DNA of 64,000 nt, taken from assembly GCA_041398845.1 (NCBI GenBank), contig JAWKTZ010000012.1:366749-430748 (forward strand), written 5' to 3'. The stretch is from Fuerstiella sp041398845. GTDB taxonomy: Bacteria; Planctomycetota; Planctomycetia; Planctomycetales; Planctomycetaceae. The notes beneath the pieces were generated by a model, which made no database searches, was not told the DNA's origin, and was given only the letters and a program-made list of their open reading frames with translations. Position 1 is the stretch's first letter. Each line of letters starts with the position of its first letter. Of the stretch, positions 45,695 to 54,718 are shown piece after piece. Both the position numbers and the translations under genes were made by a program.

Positions 45695-48384
45695 AAGATG
45701 TCACTCTCCACCAATGCATGCACAAGATCACGAACGCGATATCCATTTGCTTCGCAGGCATCGAGCATGGATTCAATCTCTGCACGATCCGAAAATCGAA
45801 CCGGAGTTCCCGTCGCATAAAGTGTGAACTGGTGCAGAAGATTGCAGGCCAGTTGTCGAGGATTGCCTGCAAGAATGGCCTTTAGTTCGTGGATGTTCTG
45901 AAAGCGGTGACCGTCCCGCAGTTGGCCGCTGGCATCGACGGGCTCAGCAAGTGTGTAGGTGAAATCGTGGCCCGCGCGATCGATGCCGGAGATGAGTTCT
46001 CCCGCTTCGAGTCCGCGATAACGCGTGCGCCATCCGCCAAGGATGTCAAAGTTTTCCAATGCCAGACCAACGGGATCGAACCGCGCGTGGCAGCCGGCAC
46101 AGGATTCCGATTTCGTATGCAGAGCCAACAGCTCGCGAATCGTCTTCGCCCCGCGAATATCTGGTTCGACCGCAGGGACGCTCGCTGGCGGAGGCGGTGG
46201 CGGTTGCCCGATCAGACGTTCCATGATCCACGCGCCGCGGACGACGGGTGAGGTTGAAGTACCGTTGGCAGTCACTTTCAAAATGGCCGCCTGCGTCAAC
46301 AGGCCGCCGTAAGGACTGTCATTGGGCAATTGAACCTTTCGCATCTTCGACCCCGTGATCGGTTCCAATCCGTAGTGCTGTGCAAGTCGATCATTGGCGT
46401 ACACAAAGTCCGCATCGATCAGCACGATCGACGGCAGGTTGTCTCGAATCATCGCAGTAAAGAATGTCCGCGTCTCGCGCTGCATCGATTCGATCAGGTA
46501 ATCATCGAAGCGATATTCCGGATGTAGCCGAATGTCAGGCTCGTCGCGTCGAATCTTTCTCAGGTCGAGCCAGTAGTCGGTGAAGTTTTGAACGAAGCGA
46601 TCGAAGCCGGGAGTGTCGATCAGTCGATCGGTTTCGCTGCGGAGCGTGTCGGCATCGCGGAGTTTTCCCGACGCCGCCAGCTCCATCAATGACGGGTCAG
46701 GCCGGGTGTTTGTCAGAAAGTGCGACAGCCGCGAGGCGATGGCGTAGTGATCAAGGCAAGAACTGTTCGGCTCGTAGGACGGCCCTTCCGGGCCGTCGCT
46801 TGCATTCACTTTGTTGTCGACGGCCTGGAAAGGCCGTCCCACGACAGTGGACGGTTCGCGCAGATAGAGGAAGTGGCTGGAGCACAGGAACGCCTTGTAA
46901 CCTGTGAGCATCGCCTCAGGGAACGGGCTCCCCTGCTCAAGCCGCTTAAGAATGAGCTGTTCGAACCGGAGCAGTGCATCTTCCGGTACAGGTTCGCGAG
47001 CAGCGATCTTTACGAAACGCCGAAATAGACGTTTCGCTTCTGTGGGATAGGCATCCTGCCTGTCTGGCTTGTCGGGAGCATCGACAGGCTGGAAGCCTAT
47101 CCCACTATCATCAAACAGGACACGATGTGACGGAGGCGGCCATAACTCCGGCGCGATCGGCCCTTCAACTTCCAGCCATTGAAAAGCAACACCCGGCTGG
47201 CCGCCTTCAGGAAACGGTGGATAACGATACGTCGGCGGGCCACCGTTGACATTGCGAGCCAGCGGAACTGGCAGACCTAACAGGCTGTACTCGAATGTCT
47301 CCGTCGGAAGCAGGTGAATTGTGGTCTCATAGATTTCGGGCTCGGGCTGAATGTCGATGATTCCACCCGTTGCCCGAACGTCGCCAGAGACGTCCGGGCC
47401 CGACGGCTTTCGCGCGCGAAACGTCATCGGCACCGGCTTGGTTGCTGGTTTGAGCTGATACCCTTCCGTCTGCAACACAGCCCGCGCGGAAAAGCGGACT
47501 CGGTATTCAAGAATCTTCGTTGACGTTTTCGTAGCACGGCCTTTCCAGGCCGTCGTTGGAGCGTCGTTGCTGACGGCCTGGAAAGGCCGTCCTACGTTTT
47601 CTTTTGCCACGAAACCGCGCGGATATCCGAAGTACGGCCAGTGAGCCGACCGGAACAGGGCGAGTTCAAGTGCCGGATCGTCTTTCAGGTCGTCGAGTTC
47701 CTTCGCGTCAACCGCCTTGTTGTCCTTCGCAAAGAACATCGCTTCGCGTTCACCGAATGTGGTGGTGGCCGAAAACAGCTGCGTTCCCTCCGCTCGATAT
47801 TTCGTGACCGGTGGCGGCTCGGGTCCGCCGGCCATCGCCTGACGCAACGCGGCTTCTGCGGCATCAAAGTACGCGGCCAACTGTACGCGGGACATGTCGA
47901 GTGCCACAGCAGTCTTGTTGAACCGTTGGGCCTCACGATCTTCCGGCAGCATGTCGCGAATATCCAGCAGCGGCAGTTTCAGCACGTCCCGCAGATTCTG
48001 TTCGTATTCGTCACGGTTGAGCCGTCGCAACGGACCGCGACCGTTCGCCACTACGTCCGCCCGATCCGCTCTGGCAATCCTGTCGTGCAACGCATTCACC
48101 AGTGATTGACGAACTCCGTCTGCCATCGCCGCTGGTTCAGGCGGCATTTCACCAGCGCTGACTCGATCATGAATCAGAATCCAGCGGTCGCGCAGCTCTC
48201 GGCCATCAAGCGTGAACGGCAGCGAACCAAGATCGAGCCCACCTTCTGCCGATTCGCCGTGGTGACATTCGAAGCACGTCTGCCGAACCAGCTTACTAAG
48301 TGGCTCGGGAAGTTCGGCCACAACCGGCCGCGATGCGTGAAGGAAGAACGCAAAGCAAAGTACGAATGTAAGATATTTCGCCAT
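45658..48384 (-). CDS. DUF1592 protein, copy 1, with four in-frame palindromic insertions
   Basis: The protein has 908 residues from ATG 48384. It has a signal peptide (1-23), a c-type haem-like CFECH motif (C37-H41), DUF1587/DUF1592/DUF1588/DUF1585-type regions and a second CAGCH motif (SCAGCHARFDP) near residue 790. These planctomycete surface/periplasmic proteins are presumed redox or haem binding, with no defined substrate. Four palindromic elements are read through in frame, giving peptides VGRPFQAV (about residue 263), GIGFQPVD (about 425), VGRPFQAVDNK (about 514) and the C-terminal VGRPFQAVDSH. Confidence 0.85.
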   Translation of the reverse strand: MAKYLTFVLCFAFFLHASRPVVAELPEPLSKLVRQTCFECHHGESAEGGLDLGSLPFTLDGRELRDRWILIHDRVSAGEMPPEPAAMADGVRQSLVNALHDRIARADRADVVANGRGPLRRLNRDEYEQNLRDVLKLPLLDIRDMLPEDREAQRFNKTAVALDMSRVQLAAYFDAAEAALRQAMAGGPEPPPVTKYRAEGTQLFSATTTFGEREAMFFAKDNKAVDAKELDDLKDDPALELALFRSAHWPYFGYPRGFVAKENVGRPFQAVSNDAPTTAWKGRATKTSTKILEYRVRFSARAVLQTEGYQLKPATKPVPMTFRARKPSGPDVSGDVRATGGIIDIQPEPEIYETTIHLLPTETFEYSLLGLPVPLARNVNGGPPTYRYPPFPEGGQPGVAFQWLEVEGPIAPELWPPPSHRVLFDDSGIGFQPVDAPDKPDRQDAYPTEAKRLFRRFVKIAAREPVPEDALLRFEQLILKRLEQGSPFPEAMLTGYKAFLCSSHFLYLREPSTVVGRPFQAVDNKVNASDGPEGPSYEPNSSCLDHYAIASRLSHFLTNTRPDPSLMELAASGKLRDADTLRSETDRLIDTPGFDRFVQNFTDYWLDLRKIRRDEPDIRLHPEYRFDDYLIESMQRETRTFFTAMIRDNLPSIVLIDADFVYANDRLAQHYGLEPITGSKMRKVQLPNDSPYGGLLTQAAILKVTANGTSTSPVVRGAWIMERLIGQPPPPPPASVPAVEPDIRGAKTIRELLALHTKSESCAGCHARFDPVGLALENFDILGGWRTRYRGLEAGELISGIDRAGHDFTYTLAEPVDASGQLRDGHRFQNIHELKAILAGNPRQLACNLLHQFTLYATGTPVRFSDRAEIESMLDACEANGYRVRDLVHALVESDIFVGRPFQAVDSH
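46773..46844. repeat. Palindromic element family D, in frame inside the DUF1592 gene
   Basis: The left arm is GTAGGACGGCCCTTCCGGGC and the right arm GCCTGGAAAGGCCGTCCCAC. It is translated on the minus strand as VGRPFQAVDNKVNASDGPEG, with no disruption of the frame. Confidence 0.88.
47041..47108. repeat. Palindromic element family H (GGGATAGGC type), in frame inside the DUF1592 gene
   Basis: The arms TGGGATAGGCATCCTGCCTG and CAGGCTGGAAGCCTATCCCA are inverted repeats. It is translated as GIGFQPVDAPDKPDRQDAYP. It is unrelated in sequence to family D, so two different families have entered the same gene. Confidence 0.85.
47530..47596. repeat. Palindromic element family D, in frame inside the DUF1592 gene (second copy)
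   Basis: The left arm is GTAGCACGGCCTTTCCAGGC and the right arm GCCTGGAAAGGCCGTCCTAC. It is translated as VGRPFQAVSNDAPTTAWKGR without a frame break. Confidence 0.88.
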
Positions 48385-48602
48385 CAATTGGACACGGTGG
48401 TCTTTGATTAGCGATTGATGATTGTTGATCTGTGATTGTCGAAGTCGAGACATTGCTACTTCCGTCATATTTCTTTACTTCTCGAATCAGAAATCATCAA
48501 TCGCCAATCTTCAATTTGCCGCTTCTCCGTTTTCATTAATCATTCCCGGATGTCCTTCGATCCATATTCTGTTCATGGCGGGTTATACAACTGCCCCACC
48601 GG
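48385..48602. repeat. AT-rich repeat fragments between DUF1592 and the upstream gene
   Basis: The stretch has repeated short phrases such as 'gattgatgattgttgat', 'catcaatcgccaatcttcaat' and 'ttttcattaatcattc'. It resembles, in degraded form, the AT-rich repeats at 50048, 51690 and 52200. No gene is seen here. Confidence 0.5.
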
Positions 48603-49966
48603 TCAGTATTTCGGGAAGATATTCGGTGTGGGGAAGCGGTCTTCCGGGTTGCTGCCGTCGCCGATGAATTCTTCGCGGGGGAGGTTGACCTGCGGCCAGT
48701 TGGCGGGACGAACACGGACGATTCGGCCGGGGCGAATGCCTTCGATGATGAGGTCGGTCTCAAAACGTATCTGGATGCCGCTGCTGCCCAACGGCGTCTC
48801 TCCGTCTGTCTGTGTGACCTCAAGGATCGACCCGCGGAAGCCATATGTGCGGGACCGTAGTTGCCGCCGTTGTGCTTCAGTGTGTTTTCGACGCCATTCA
48901 TCATGGCGGAGGCATTGTTCTTGAAATCGGCGTAAAGTGATTCGTCCATGCCGCCGAACAAGGTTGCCGTCACAGTCGCGCGACCGAACTTTCCGTATTC
49001 GACAGTATCGATCCTGGCGGGCATCCAGCGACTGCGGATGTAGGCCTTGTGCGTTTCCGTCTGATTGCGGGCGGCGCGCTGCATCGCGGTGTCATCCAGC
49101 CAGATGTCCGAGATGTGGAAGCGAGTAAAGATACCATCCGGCGTTGGCTTCCATGTGATGCCAAGCAGCACGGACTGGCCATCGAGCGATTTCTTTCCCT
49201 CAGCGGGCCAGATGCCTTCGGCGATCAGGTCTTCCGCTGCGAGACACTCGCGGCCGCGCCAGATGCGAGTGGCGGCATCAAACGTCATCGATTCGTCGCT
49301 GGCCTCACGATCTCCGCCTTCCCCATTTTTGTAGTGGAATTCGCCAGAATTCCGTGCATGAGGATTTCTGGCGAGATCCACTACGCCGGAACTTGACTCA
49401 CGACGGGCGTCGATCATGCCTGCGTTGTCTTTGATCTGCATTTCCTTCAGCTTCCAGACCACGCCTTCGCGAAGGCAGTAACTGGGTTCGTCTTCCAGAA
49501 GCAGCACGTGGTTCTCGGCAGGGTAAATGCCCGCGCCGCTGTAGCCGGAGTTCTTCTTTCGGCTATCAACCGGCAACACCGGTACGGCCGAGGTCTGCGG
49601 ATCGGGTGGAAGAAAGCCGCGGACGTGCAACACCGTGCCGACCGGAATATCTCGCAGATCCGCCGGAGCCCCGTGATAGCGGACGATTCCATAAGGCAAC
49701 ATTGCAAAAGGGTGCGGAGCGTTTCGGAAGTATGTTCCTTCTCCCTGAACGCGAAGGCTGCCACGACGATTGGCATGATCCACGAACACCAGTTCGCCTC
49801 GATAGGAGTGTGCCCTTTCCAGAGGCGGGAATTTTCCTGGTTCGGGGCGGAAGGGTTCGTCGGCGGCGGTTGCGGTGCTTGTGGATAGGATCACCGGAAG
49901 TCCGAGGCAGAACGCCACGATCCATGGCGGCAACACCAGAAAACTTCTATCGATTATGGTCGTCAT
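48603..49966 (-). pseudogene. Exported hypothetical protein with a single-base frameshift near 48846-48851
   Basis: The gene has a signal peptide (residues 1-34, ending TATAA) and a mature region with LERAHSYRGELVFVDHANR. No family was recognised. In the main frame the C-terminus after NGGNYGPA turns into Arg/Ser-rich nonsense and runs to 48536. Moving by one base at about 48848 gives a coherent end: TYGFRGSILEVTQTDG ... RPANWPQVNLPREEFIGDG ... PNIFPKY, stopping at 48603. So one base is missing in this sequence (a true mutation or a sequencing error). An in-frame family C palindrome lies at 49334-49386 (residues about 193-211). Confidence 0.65.
49334..49386. repeat. Palindromic element family C core, in frame in a coding sequence
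   Basis: The arms are GTAGTGGAATTCGCCAGAA and TTTCTGGCGAGATCCACTAC. On the minus strand it reads VVDLARNPHARNSGEFHY in phase with the host gene. Confidence 0.85.
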
Positions 49967-50047
49967 CGCGAAGTTACTCTCTCTCTTCAGTATTCAAAAC
50001 CGAGTTGCTTCCTGTCAGCAGGCATTCCTTCTGCCTGCTGCGACAAT

Positions 50048-50150
50048 TTGCATTTTCAATTCTCATTACTCAATAATCATTCTTTACAACTGTGTTTGGA
50101 GCGACTCGGGGTAATGAATAATGAGTAATGGAGGCTGGAGAATGAAAAGT
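50048..50150. repeat. AT-rich repeat, hairpin-forming, between two genes
   Basis: The left part is TTTGCATTTTCAATTCTCAT with TACTCAATAATCATTCTT; the right part has GAATAATGAGTAAT and GAGAATGAAAAG, complementary to the left. It matches the ends of the 51690-52235 cassette. Confidence 0.6.
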
Positions 50151-50184
50151 GACAGGTCGAAGCACGGCTGGCATTCGACCCATC

Positions 50185-51543
50185 TCATACTTCGATCACC
50201 TTATTGCTATCGCCAAATTTGTCGGTCTCCACACCCATCCGCTGAGCCATCATCAGCAGCAGGTTGCTCATGTGGGCGTCCGGGTTTGCGGGACGACTGC
50301 AGAGTCCATAGTGTTCGCCGGGTTTGTTGAGCTGGTAGCCGCCGAAGTGTCCCTGATTGAAGTCGAGATGGCTGCCGTGCTTCAGGCCGATATTCGAACC
50401 ACCCGCGAGCACCAGCGGCAGGTTGGCGTTGCCGTGGCTGTGTCCGTATGACATACCGCTGCCAAAGAGCGACATGGTCGAGCCCAGCAGCGGCTTGCCG
50501 TTCACGTCCTTCGTCTCTTCAAGCCGCGAGAGGAAGTAACGGTACTGCTCGATAGCAAAAGTGTCGTAGTTGGTGAGTTTCTCCATGTAGCCTTCATCAC
50601 CGCCGTGATGACTGAGCTGATGACGCGACTCCGTGATGCCGATCTCCGGAATGGCGAACGCGTCTCCTTCGCCACCGAGACTGAATGTGGCGACTCGCGT
50701 GACATCCGTCTGGAAGGCGAGCACGATCAGGTCGTAGGCGGTGCGGAAATAGTCGCCCGCCTGGGTGTGAGGAATGTCGCGGTTGGTACGCTTTCGGTCG
50801 GTGTCGGCTATCTGAGGCAGCGGCGTATCGAGCCACGCATCGGCTCGCCGCGTACGGATCTCCGCCTCGCGAACTGAGGTGAGGTATTGGTCGAGACGGC
50901 CTTTGTCGGCGGCTCCCATTTGCTGTTCAAGCCGGCGCACTTCCGCAAGGTTGTCATCAAGGACACTCGCTTTCCGCCGCAGAGCTCTTCGTTGAGCAGC
51001 GATGCCGCCCTTCGGTTCCTCAAACAGCGACGCGAAGATCTCGCTGCAACGCCGCATCGCAGGAAGCTGAACACCGTCTGCCGTCCATGCGAGCGAACTT
51101 CCTGTGAGAGCAATCTCCATCGACGGATACCGCGTGTGCTGTGCGGTGACTTCGGCCATCTTCTGGTCCACGGAGATCGTGTTGCGTTCTGACGGACCGA
51201 TCTTTCCGCCGGTCAACCAGATGTTGATGCAATTGTGGTGATGACCAAGACTTCCCGGATGATGCAGGCCACTGACAGGCGTGATGACGTCGCGGTACTT
51301 CTCCAGCGGCTTCAGCGAACGTGAAAATTCATAGTCCTGGCCCGGCGTCGTGATCTGATAGTTCAGCGAATGGACGCCGTTCGCCAGATAGATGAAGGCA
51401 CTGCGCCGAGGTGTCTCCGTCTGCCGCTCGGCCGCGTTGAGCGGGATCATGCATTCCAGAAACGGTAGCGAGATGCAGGTACCCATCGCACGAAGAGCGT
51501 GACGGCGGTCGATTAGCCAGGATTGGGATAGAAAGTTGCTCAT
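50185..51543 (-). CDS. DUF1552 protein, copy 2
   Basis: The protein has 452 residues. The N-terminal DRRHALRAMGTCISLPFLEC is a weak Tat-like signal. The DUF1552 domain includes LANGVHSLNYQITTPGQDYE, SGLHHPGSLGHHHNCINIWL, DQYLTSVREAEIRTRRADAW and STMSLFGSGMSYGHSHGNAN. It is the partner of the DUF1592 gene at 52247; between the two lies a foreign-looking 546-nt cassette. The gene is intact and starts in ATG at 51543. Confidence 0.85.
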   Translation of the reverse strand: MSNFLSQSWLIDRRHALRAMGTCISLPFLECMIPLNAAERQTETPRRSAFIYLANGVHSLNYQITTPGQDYEFSRSLKPLEKYRDVITPVSGLHHPGSLGHHHNCINIWLTGGKIGPSERNTISVDQKMAEVTAQHTRYPSMEIALTGSSLAWTADGVQLPAMRRCSEIFASLFEEPKGGIAAQRRALRRKASVLDDNLAEVRRLEQQMGAADKGRLDQYLTSVREAEIRTRRADAWLDTPLPQIADTDRKRTNRDIPHTQAGDYFRTAYDLIVLAFQTDVTRVATFSLGGEGDAFAIPEIGITESRHQLSHHGGDEGYMEKLTNYDTFAIEQYRYFLSRLEETKDVNGKPLLGSTMSLFGSGMSYGHSHGNANLPLVLAGGSNIGLKHGSHLDFNQGHFGGYQLNKPGEHYGLCSRPANPDAHMSNLLLMMAQRMGVETDKFGDSNKVIEV

Positions 51544-51571
51544 CGAGATTCTCCTTGGAAGGTGTTGGCTG

Positions 51572-51646
51572 GTAGGACGCCCTTTCCAGGGCGTCGATAA
51601 TGGCTTCGTTCATGTAGGCAAGACGGCCTGGAAAGGCCGTCCTACG
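51572..51646. repeat. Palindromic element family D, upstream of DUF1552 copy 2
   Basis: The left arm is GGTAGGACGCCCTTTCCAGG and the right arm GCCTGGAAAGGCCGTCCTAC. It lies 30 nt upstream of the DUF1552 start, in the presumed leader. Confidence 0.88.
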
Positions 51647-51689
51647 TCGGTTTTGTTTTGGGAGAGTTGCTGCGGTGCTTGGGGGGAAC

Positions 51690-52235
51690 AATGATTATTG
51701 ATTAATGGAAATTGGAAAATGCAAACTGTGAGATGCACGCCAGGTTACTGATCGCGAAACTCGCCGCGTTGTCTCCTTTTTCATTTTTGATTCTTCAATA
51801 CTCATTATTCATTCTCCATTCCCCTCGTGTTGTGTCGAGACTGATCCGATTTGGCGGTAACGAGCGACCTGGCAATAATCTCGCAGAGCTGATCACATTC
51901 ATCGCGGAGTTGCTCCAGTCGTTGTTCCGGTATCAATTCTGACTTCACAATCATCCGTATCCACACGTTGCTTTCACGAAGCTCTTTTAATGCAATCGCA
52001 AGCTTGTGAATGAAGTCTTTCTTGCTTTCCGCTGCACAGGCTTCAGCATAATTGGGAGCAGGTGAAGTTCCCGAACGCACGAGCTGCCCAGCAATGTGCC
52101 TTCCAAGGCGACTGTCCGGCAATGCATCTACCGCCTTGCCAACTCGAACTGCAAACTCCAGCAATCGTTCTTCAATATCCGCTCCTTTCCTCCCTTCATT
52201 TTGCATTTTCCAATCTCCATTATATATTAATCATT
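51690..52235. mobile_element. Putative mobile cassette: four-helix-bundle ORF inside 36-nt inverted repeats
   Basis: The left end (51690-51725, AATGATTATTGATTAATGGA ...) is the inverted match of the right end (52200-52235, TTTGCATTTTCCAATCTCCA ...): 31 of 36 positions agree when one is reverse complemented. The unit of 546 nt holds one ORF (51805-52206) and inner AT-rich repeats. The ORF's start and its last residues lie in repeat sequence. It sits between a DUF1592 and a DUF1552 gene. Confidence 0.6.
51805..52206 (-). CDS. Four-helix bundle protein (23S rRNA intervening-sequence family)
   Basis: The protein has 133 residues, with the helix pattern ERLLEFAVRVGKAVDALPD, HIAGQLVRSGTSPAPNYAEA, FIHKLAIALKELRESNVWIR and EQLRDECDQLCEIIARSLV. 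This is the conserved architecture of the S23/IVS four-helix bundle family, first known from insertions in spirochaete 23S rRNA. Here it is outside rRNA. Such proteins lack an established role. The ATG lies within the right inverted repeat and the final GMENE within an inner AT-rich repeat. Confidence 0.85.
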   Translation of the reverse strand: MQNEGRKGADIEERLLEFAVRVGKAVDALPDSRLGRHIAGQLVRSGTSPAPNYAEACAAESKKDFIHKLAIALKELRESNVWIRMIVKSELIPEQRLEQLRDECDQLCEIIARSLVTAKSDQSRHNTRGMENE

Positions 52236-52246
52236 CTCTCATTCCG

Positions 52247-54718
52247 TCACCGTTTCCTCATCAGCTCCGACAGCGCCACCGCACGCACGATGTCCTTGAC
52301 TCGGCATTCGTTCTTTTTGGCTTCATGGACGATCGCCCGCACGTCGTCCCGATCATCCACGGTCAGCACGCGGCGTAGGGCGTAGGTGCAAAGATGTTCG
52401 ATGAAGGCCTGTGCGACCTTGTCGCGGTCTTCGAGCAACAGGCGTTTGAACTGATCTGAATCGGTGAACGCTCGCCCATCCGGCAGCATGCCGGACGGAT
52501 CAACCAGCGGGTCTTCGCCGACGCCCGTGGGAACATGCTCGCGAGTGCGCCACTGGCCAATGGCATCGTACTGGTCGAACGCAAGGCCCAGCGGGTCGAT
52601 GTTGCGATGGCAGGCGGCACAGCTTGCGTTCCTGGCGTGAGCTTCAATTCTTTGCCGGATCGTAATCTTGTTTCCCTGAGGCGGAACGGGTTCAATCGGA
52701 TCCACATTGGCCGGCGGCGACGGCGGTGTTTTGTTGAAGATTGCTTCGCTGAGCCAGACGCCGCGATGCACCGGACGGTGGCGAGTTCCGTCCGAGGTTA
52801 ACCCAAGCACCGCGCCCATCGTGAGCAGTCCGCCGCGATGGTCTTCCGGCTTGAGTGCCACTCGCTGGAAGTCGCCGGTTTTCGGCTCGGGCAGTCCGTA
52901 GAAGTCGCAAAGGCGAGCGTTGGCCATCGTCCAGTCGGAATCGAGAAAGTGTTCGATGGGCAGGTTGTTTGTGAGCATCTCACGGAAGTACTCAACCGGT
53001 TCCTCACGCATGCTCGTCTCAAGCCAGTCGTCATAGGTCGGGTAGAGCTTTTTATCCGGCGGGAACATACCCACGCGATGAAGTTGCAGCCACTGCCGCG
53101 AGAAGTCATCGATGAAGCGGTTGATCCGGCTGTCTGTCAGCATCCGGTCCACTTCTTTCTTCAGGCCCACACCGTTCAGGGTGCCGCTACTGGCGGCGTT
53201 GAAGAGACCGTCGTCGGGCATCGAACTCCAGAGGAAATACGACAGCCGCGAAGCGAGTTCCGAGTCCGTGAGACGTTCGCGAGCCTCTGGTTCGCCTTCG
53301 ACCAGATAGATGAAGTTTCTCGACGTCAGCACGCTTTGCAGCGCGGTTCGATAAGCATCGGCTGGCTTTTCCCCCGCTTCGCATTCGATGCGATAGGTGT
53401 CCAGATAGTTCGTCAGTTCTTCCTTCTTCACCGGACGTCGCCAGGCGCGTGTGGCAAAGCGTTGCAGGTGTTCGGCGACGACTTCGGGAGTGGCATCGTC
53501 GGGCGGCAGCACATCGTTGCGTCTAAATTTTTCCGACTCCGTAACCAGCGGACCTTCCCATTCAATCCAGTCGAGGATCACGGTCGAAAAAATGCCGTTG
53601 CCTTCACCATCGAACATCTGGGGAGCGTTCGGGTTGAGCAGAAGCGTCTCACTGCTGTGCGTGAAAATGTAACCGCTGCGGCTGGCGAGCGCATTGCGGA
53701 AGGCCGCGCCGCCACGTCTGTCGACAACATCGGTGGCCACCACGGCGAAATGCAGGTTCGCAGGCATTTCAAGGAAAACCTCGAACTCATAAACCTGCGG
53801 CTCGTCTTCCGGCGCTGTGATGTCAAATTCGATCAGGCCGTCAACCGTTTCTTCGCTGGTCTCTTTGCCGATACTCAGGTGAGCCGGCTGGCCACCGGGT
53901 GGACGGATACCGCTCGCCTGCAGACGCATGCGGTACAGTCCGCTGTGCTCCGGCCCCGTCTTTCCAAACCAGTTTGAGGATAACGCCTGCTGCACTCGGC
54001 CGGGGAAGAGAAGGTAACGCAGCGGTCGCTTGATGCCGAATCGATCCAGCGTTAACTGCTGTTCCTTCCCGCCGCCGTAACGCAACTCGGCGGCCGTCTT
54101 GCGGACCTGGCGAGCCTCGCCGGACGTGGCAGGGAAAGCGCGGTCCAGCACAACGCCAGTCGCGCGGTAATAGCGATCCACGTGCGACGGCGAAAGCGAA
54201 AGCTGCGACCCGATGCGTTCAAACCCATGCCACAGCGTGTCTTCATTCAGCTCACCCGGCTTGGCCGGATCGTAGCGCACACCCAACAGATCGTAGACCG
54301 TGTTCTGATATTCTTTGCGGCTGAGCCGATAGTGCGACACCGCTGGCCGCGCTGCCATTCGCGCCGCTCGACCTTCCTTCAGCAGCGAATCGAGTGTTGT
54401 GACGAACGCTGCGATCTCGTCCTGAGTCGGTTGCGGTTCGTCCTTAGGAGGCATCTCGCCGCTGTTGAGTTTATCAAGTGCCTCCGCCCAGTGATGCGAA
54501 TCCAGACCTGACCTGAAGTCGCGCGAAAGCCGGTCGATCCGAATGTCACCTTCCTCCTTCTGCGAGCCATGACAGCGGACGCAGTGCTTCGTCAGAAAGG
54601 CTTCAAACGGTTCCGCTCCGTATACGAAACCGCCGAAGCAGAGGCTGAGGATTACGCTAAAGACGAGGCTCGAACTTAACAAATCTCGAACGTGGAACAT
54701 GGCCGTTGTGAGTTTCAT
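52247..54718 (-). CDS. DUF1592 protein, copy 2
   Basis: The protein has 823 residues from ATG 54718 (frame open to 54784). The signal peptide (residues 1-35, ending GFVYGAE) is followed by CVRCH (C46-H50) and MPPKDEPQPTQDEIAAF. The rest is DUF1587/1592/1588/1585-type sequence with SRLSYFLWSSMPDDGLF, RQWLQLHRVG and the second CAACHRNIDPLGLAFDQYDA. Unlike copy 1 it contains no in-frame palindromic insertions, which makes it a good reference for what copy 1 looked like before insertion. Confidence 0.88.
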   Translation of the reverse strand: MKLTTAMFHVRDLLSSSLVFSVILSLCFGGFVYGAEPFEAFLTKHCVRCHGSQKEEGDIRIDRLSRDFRSGLDSHHWAEALDKLNSGEMPPKDEPQPTQDEIAAFVTTLDSLLKEGRAARMAARPAVSHYRLSRKEYQNTVYDLLGVRYDPAKPGELNEDTLWHGFERIGSQLSLSPSHVDRYYRATGVVLDRAFPATSGEARQVRKTAAELRYGGGKEQQLTLDRFGIKRPLRYLLFPGRVQQALSSNWFGKTGPEHSGLYRMRLQASGIRPPGGQPAHLSIGKETSEETVDGLIEFDITAPEDEPQVYEFEVFLEMPANLHFAVVATDVVDRRGGAAFRNALASRSGYIFTHSSETLLLNPNAPQMFDGEGNGIFSTVILDWIEWEGPLVTESEKFRRNDVLPPDDATPEVVAEHLQRFATRAWRRPVKKEELTNYLDTYRIECEAGEKPADAYRTALQSVLTSRNFIYLVEGEPEARERLTDSELASRLSYFLWSSMPDDGLFNAASSGTLNGVGLKKEVDRMLTDSRINRFIDDFSRQWLQLHRVGMFPPDKKLYPTYDDWLETSMREEPVEYFREMLTNNLPIEHFLDSDWTMANARLCDFYGLPEPKTGDFQRVALKPEDHRGGLLTMGAVLGLTSDGTRHRPVHRGVWLSEAIFNKTPPSPPANVDPIEPVPPQGNKITIRQRIEAHARNASCAACHRNIDPLGLAFDQYDAIGQWRTREHVPTGVGEDPLVDPSGMLPDGRAFTDSDQFKRLLLEDRDKVAQAFIEHLCTYALRRVLTVDDRDDVRAIVHEAKKNECRVKDIVRAVALSELMRKR

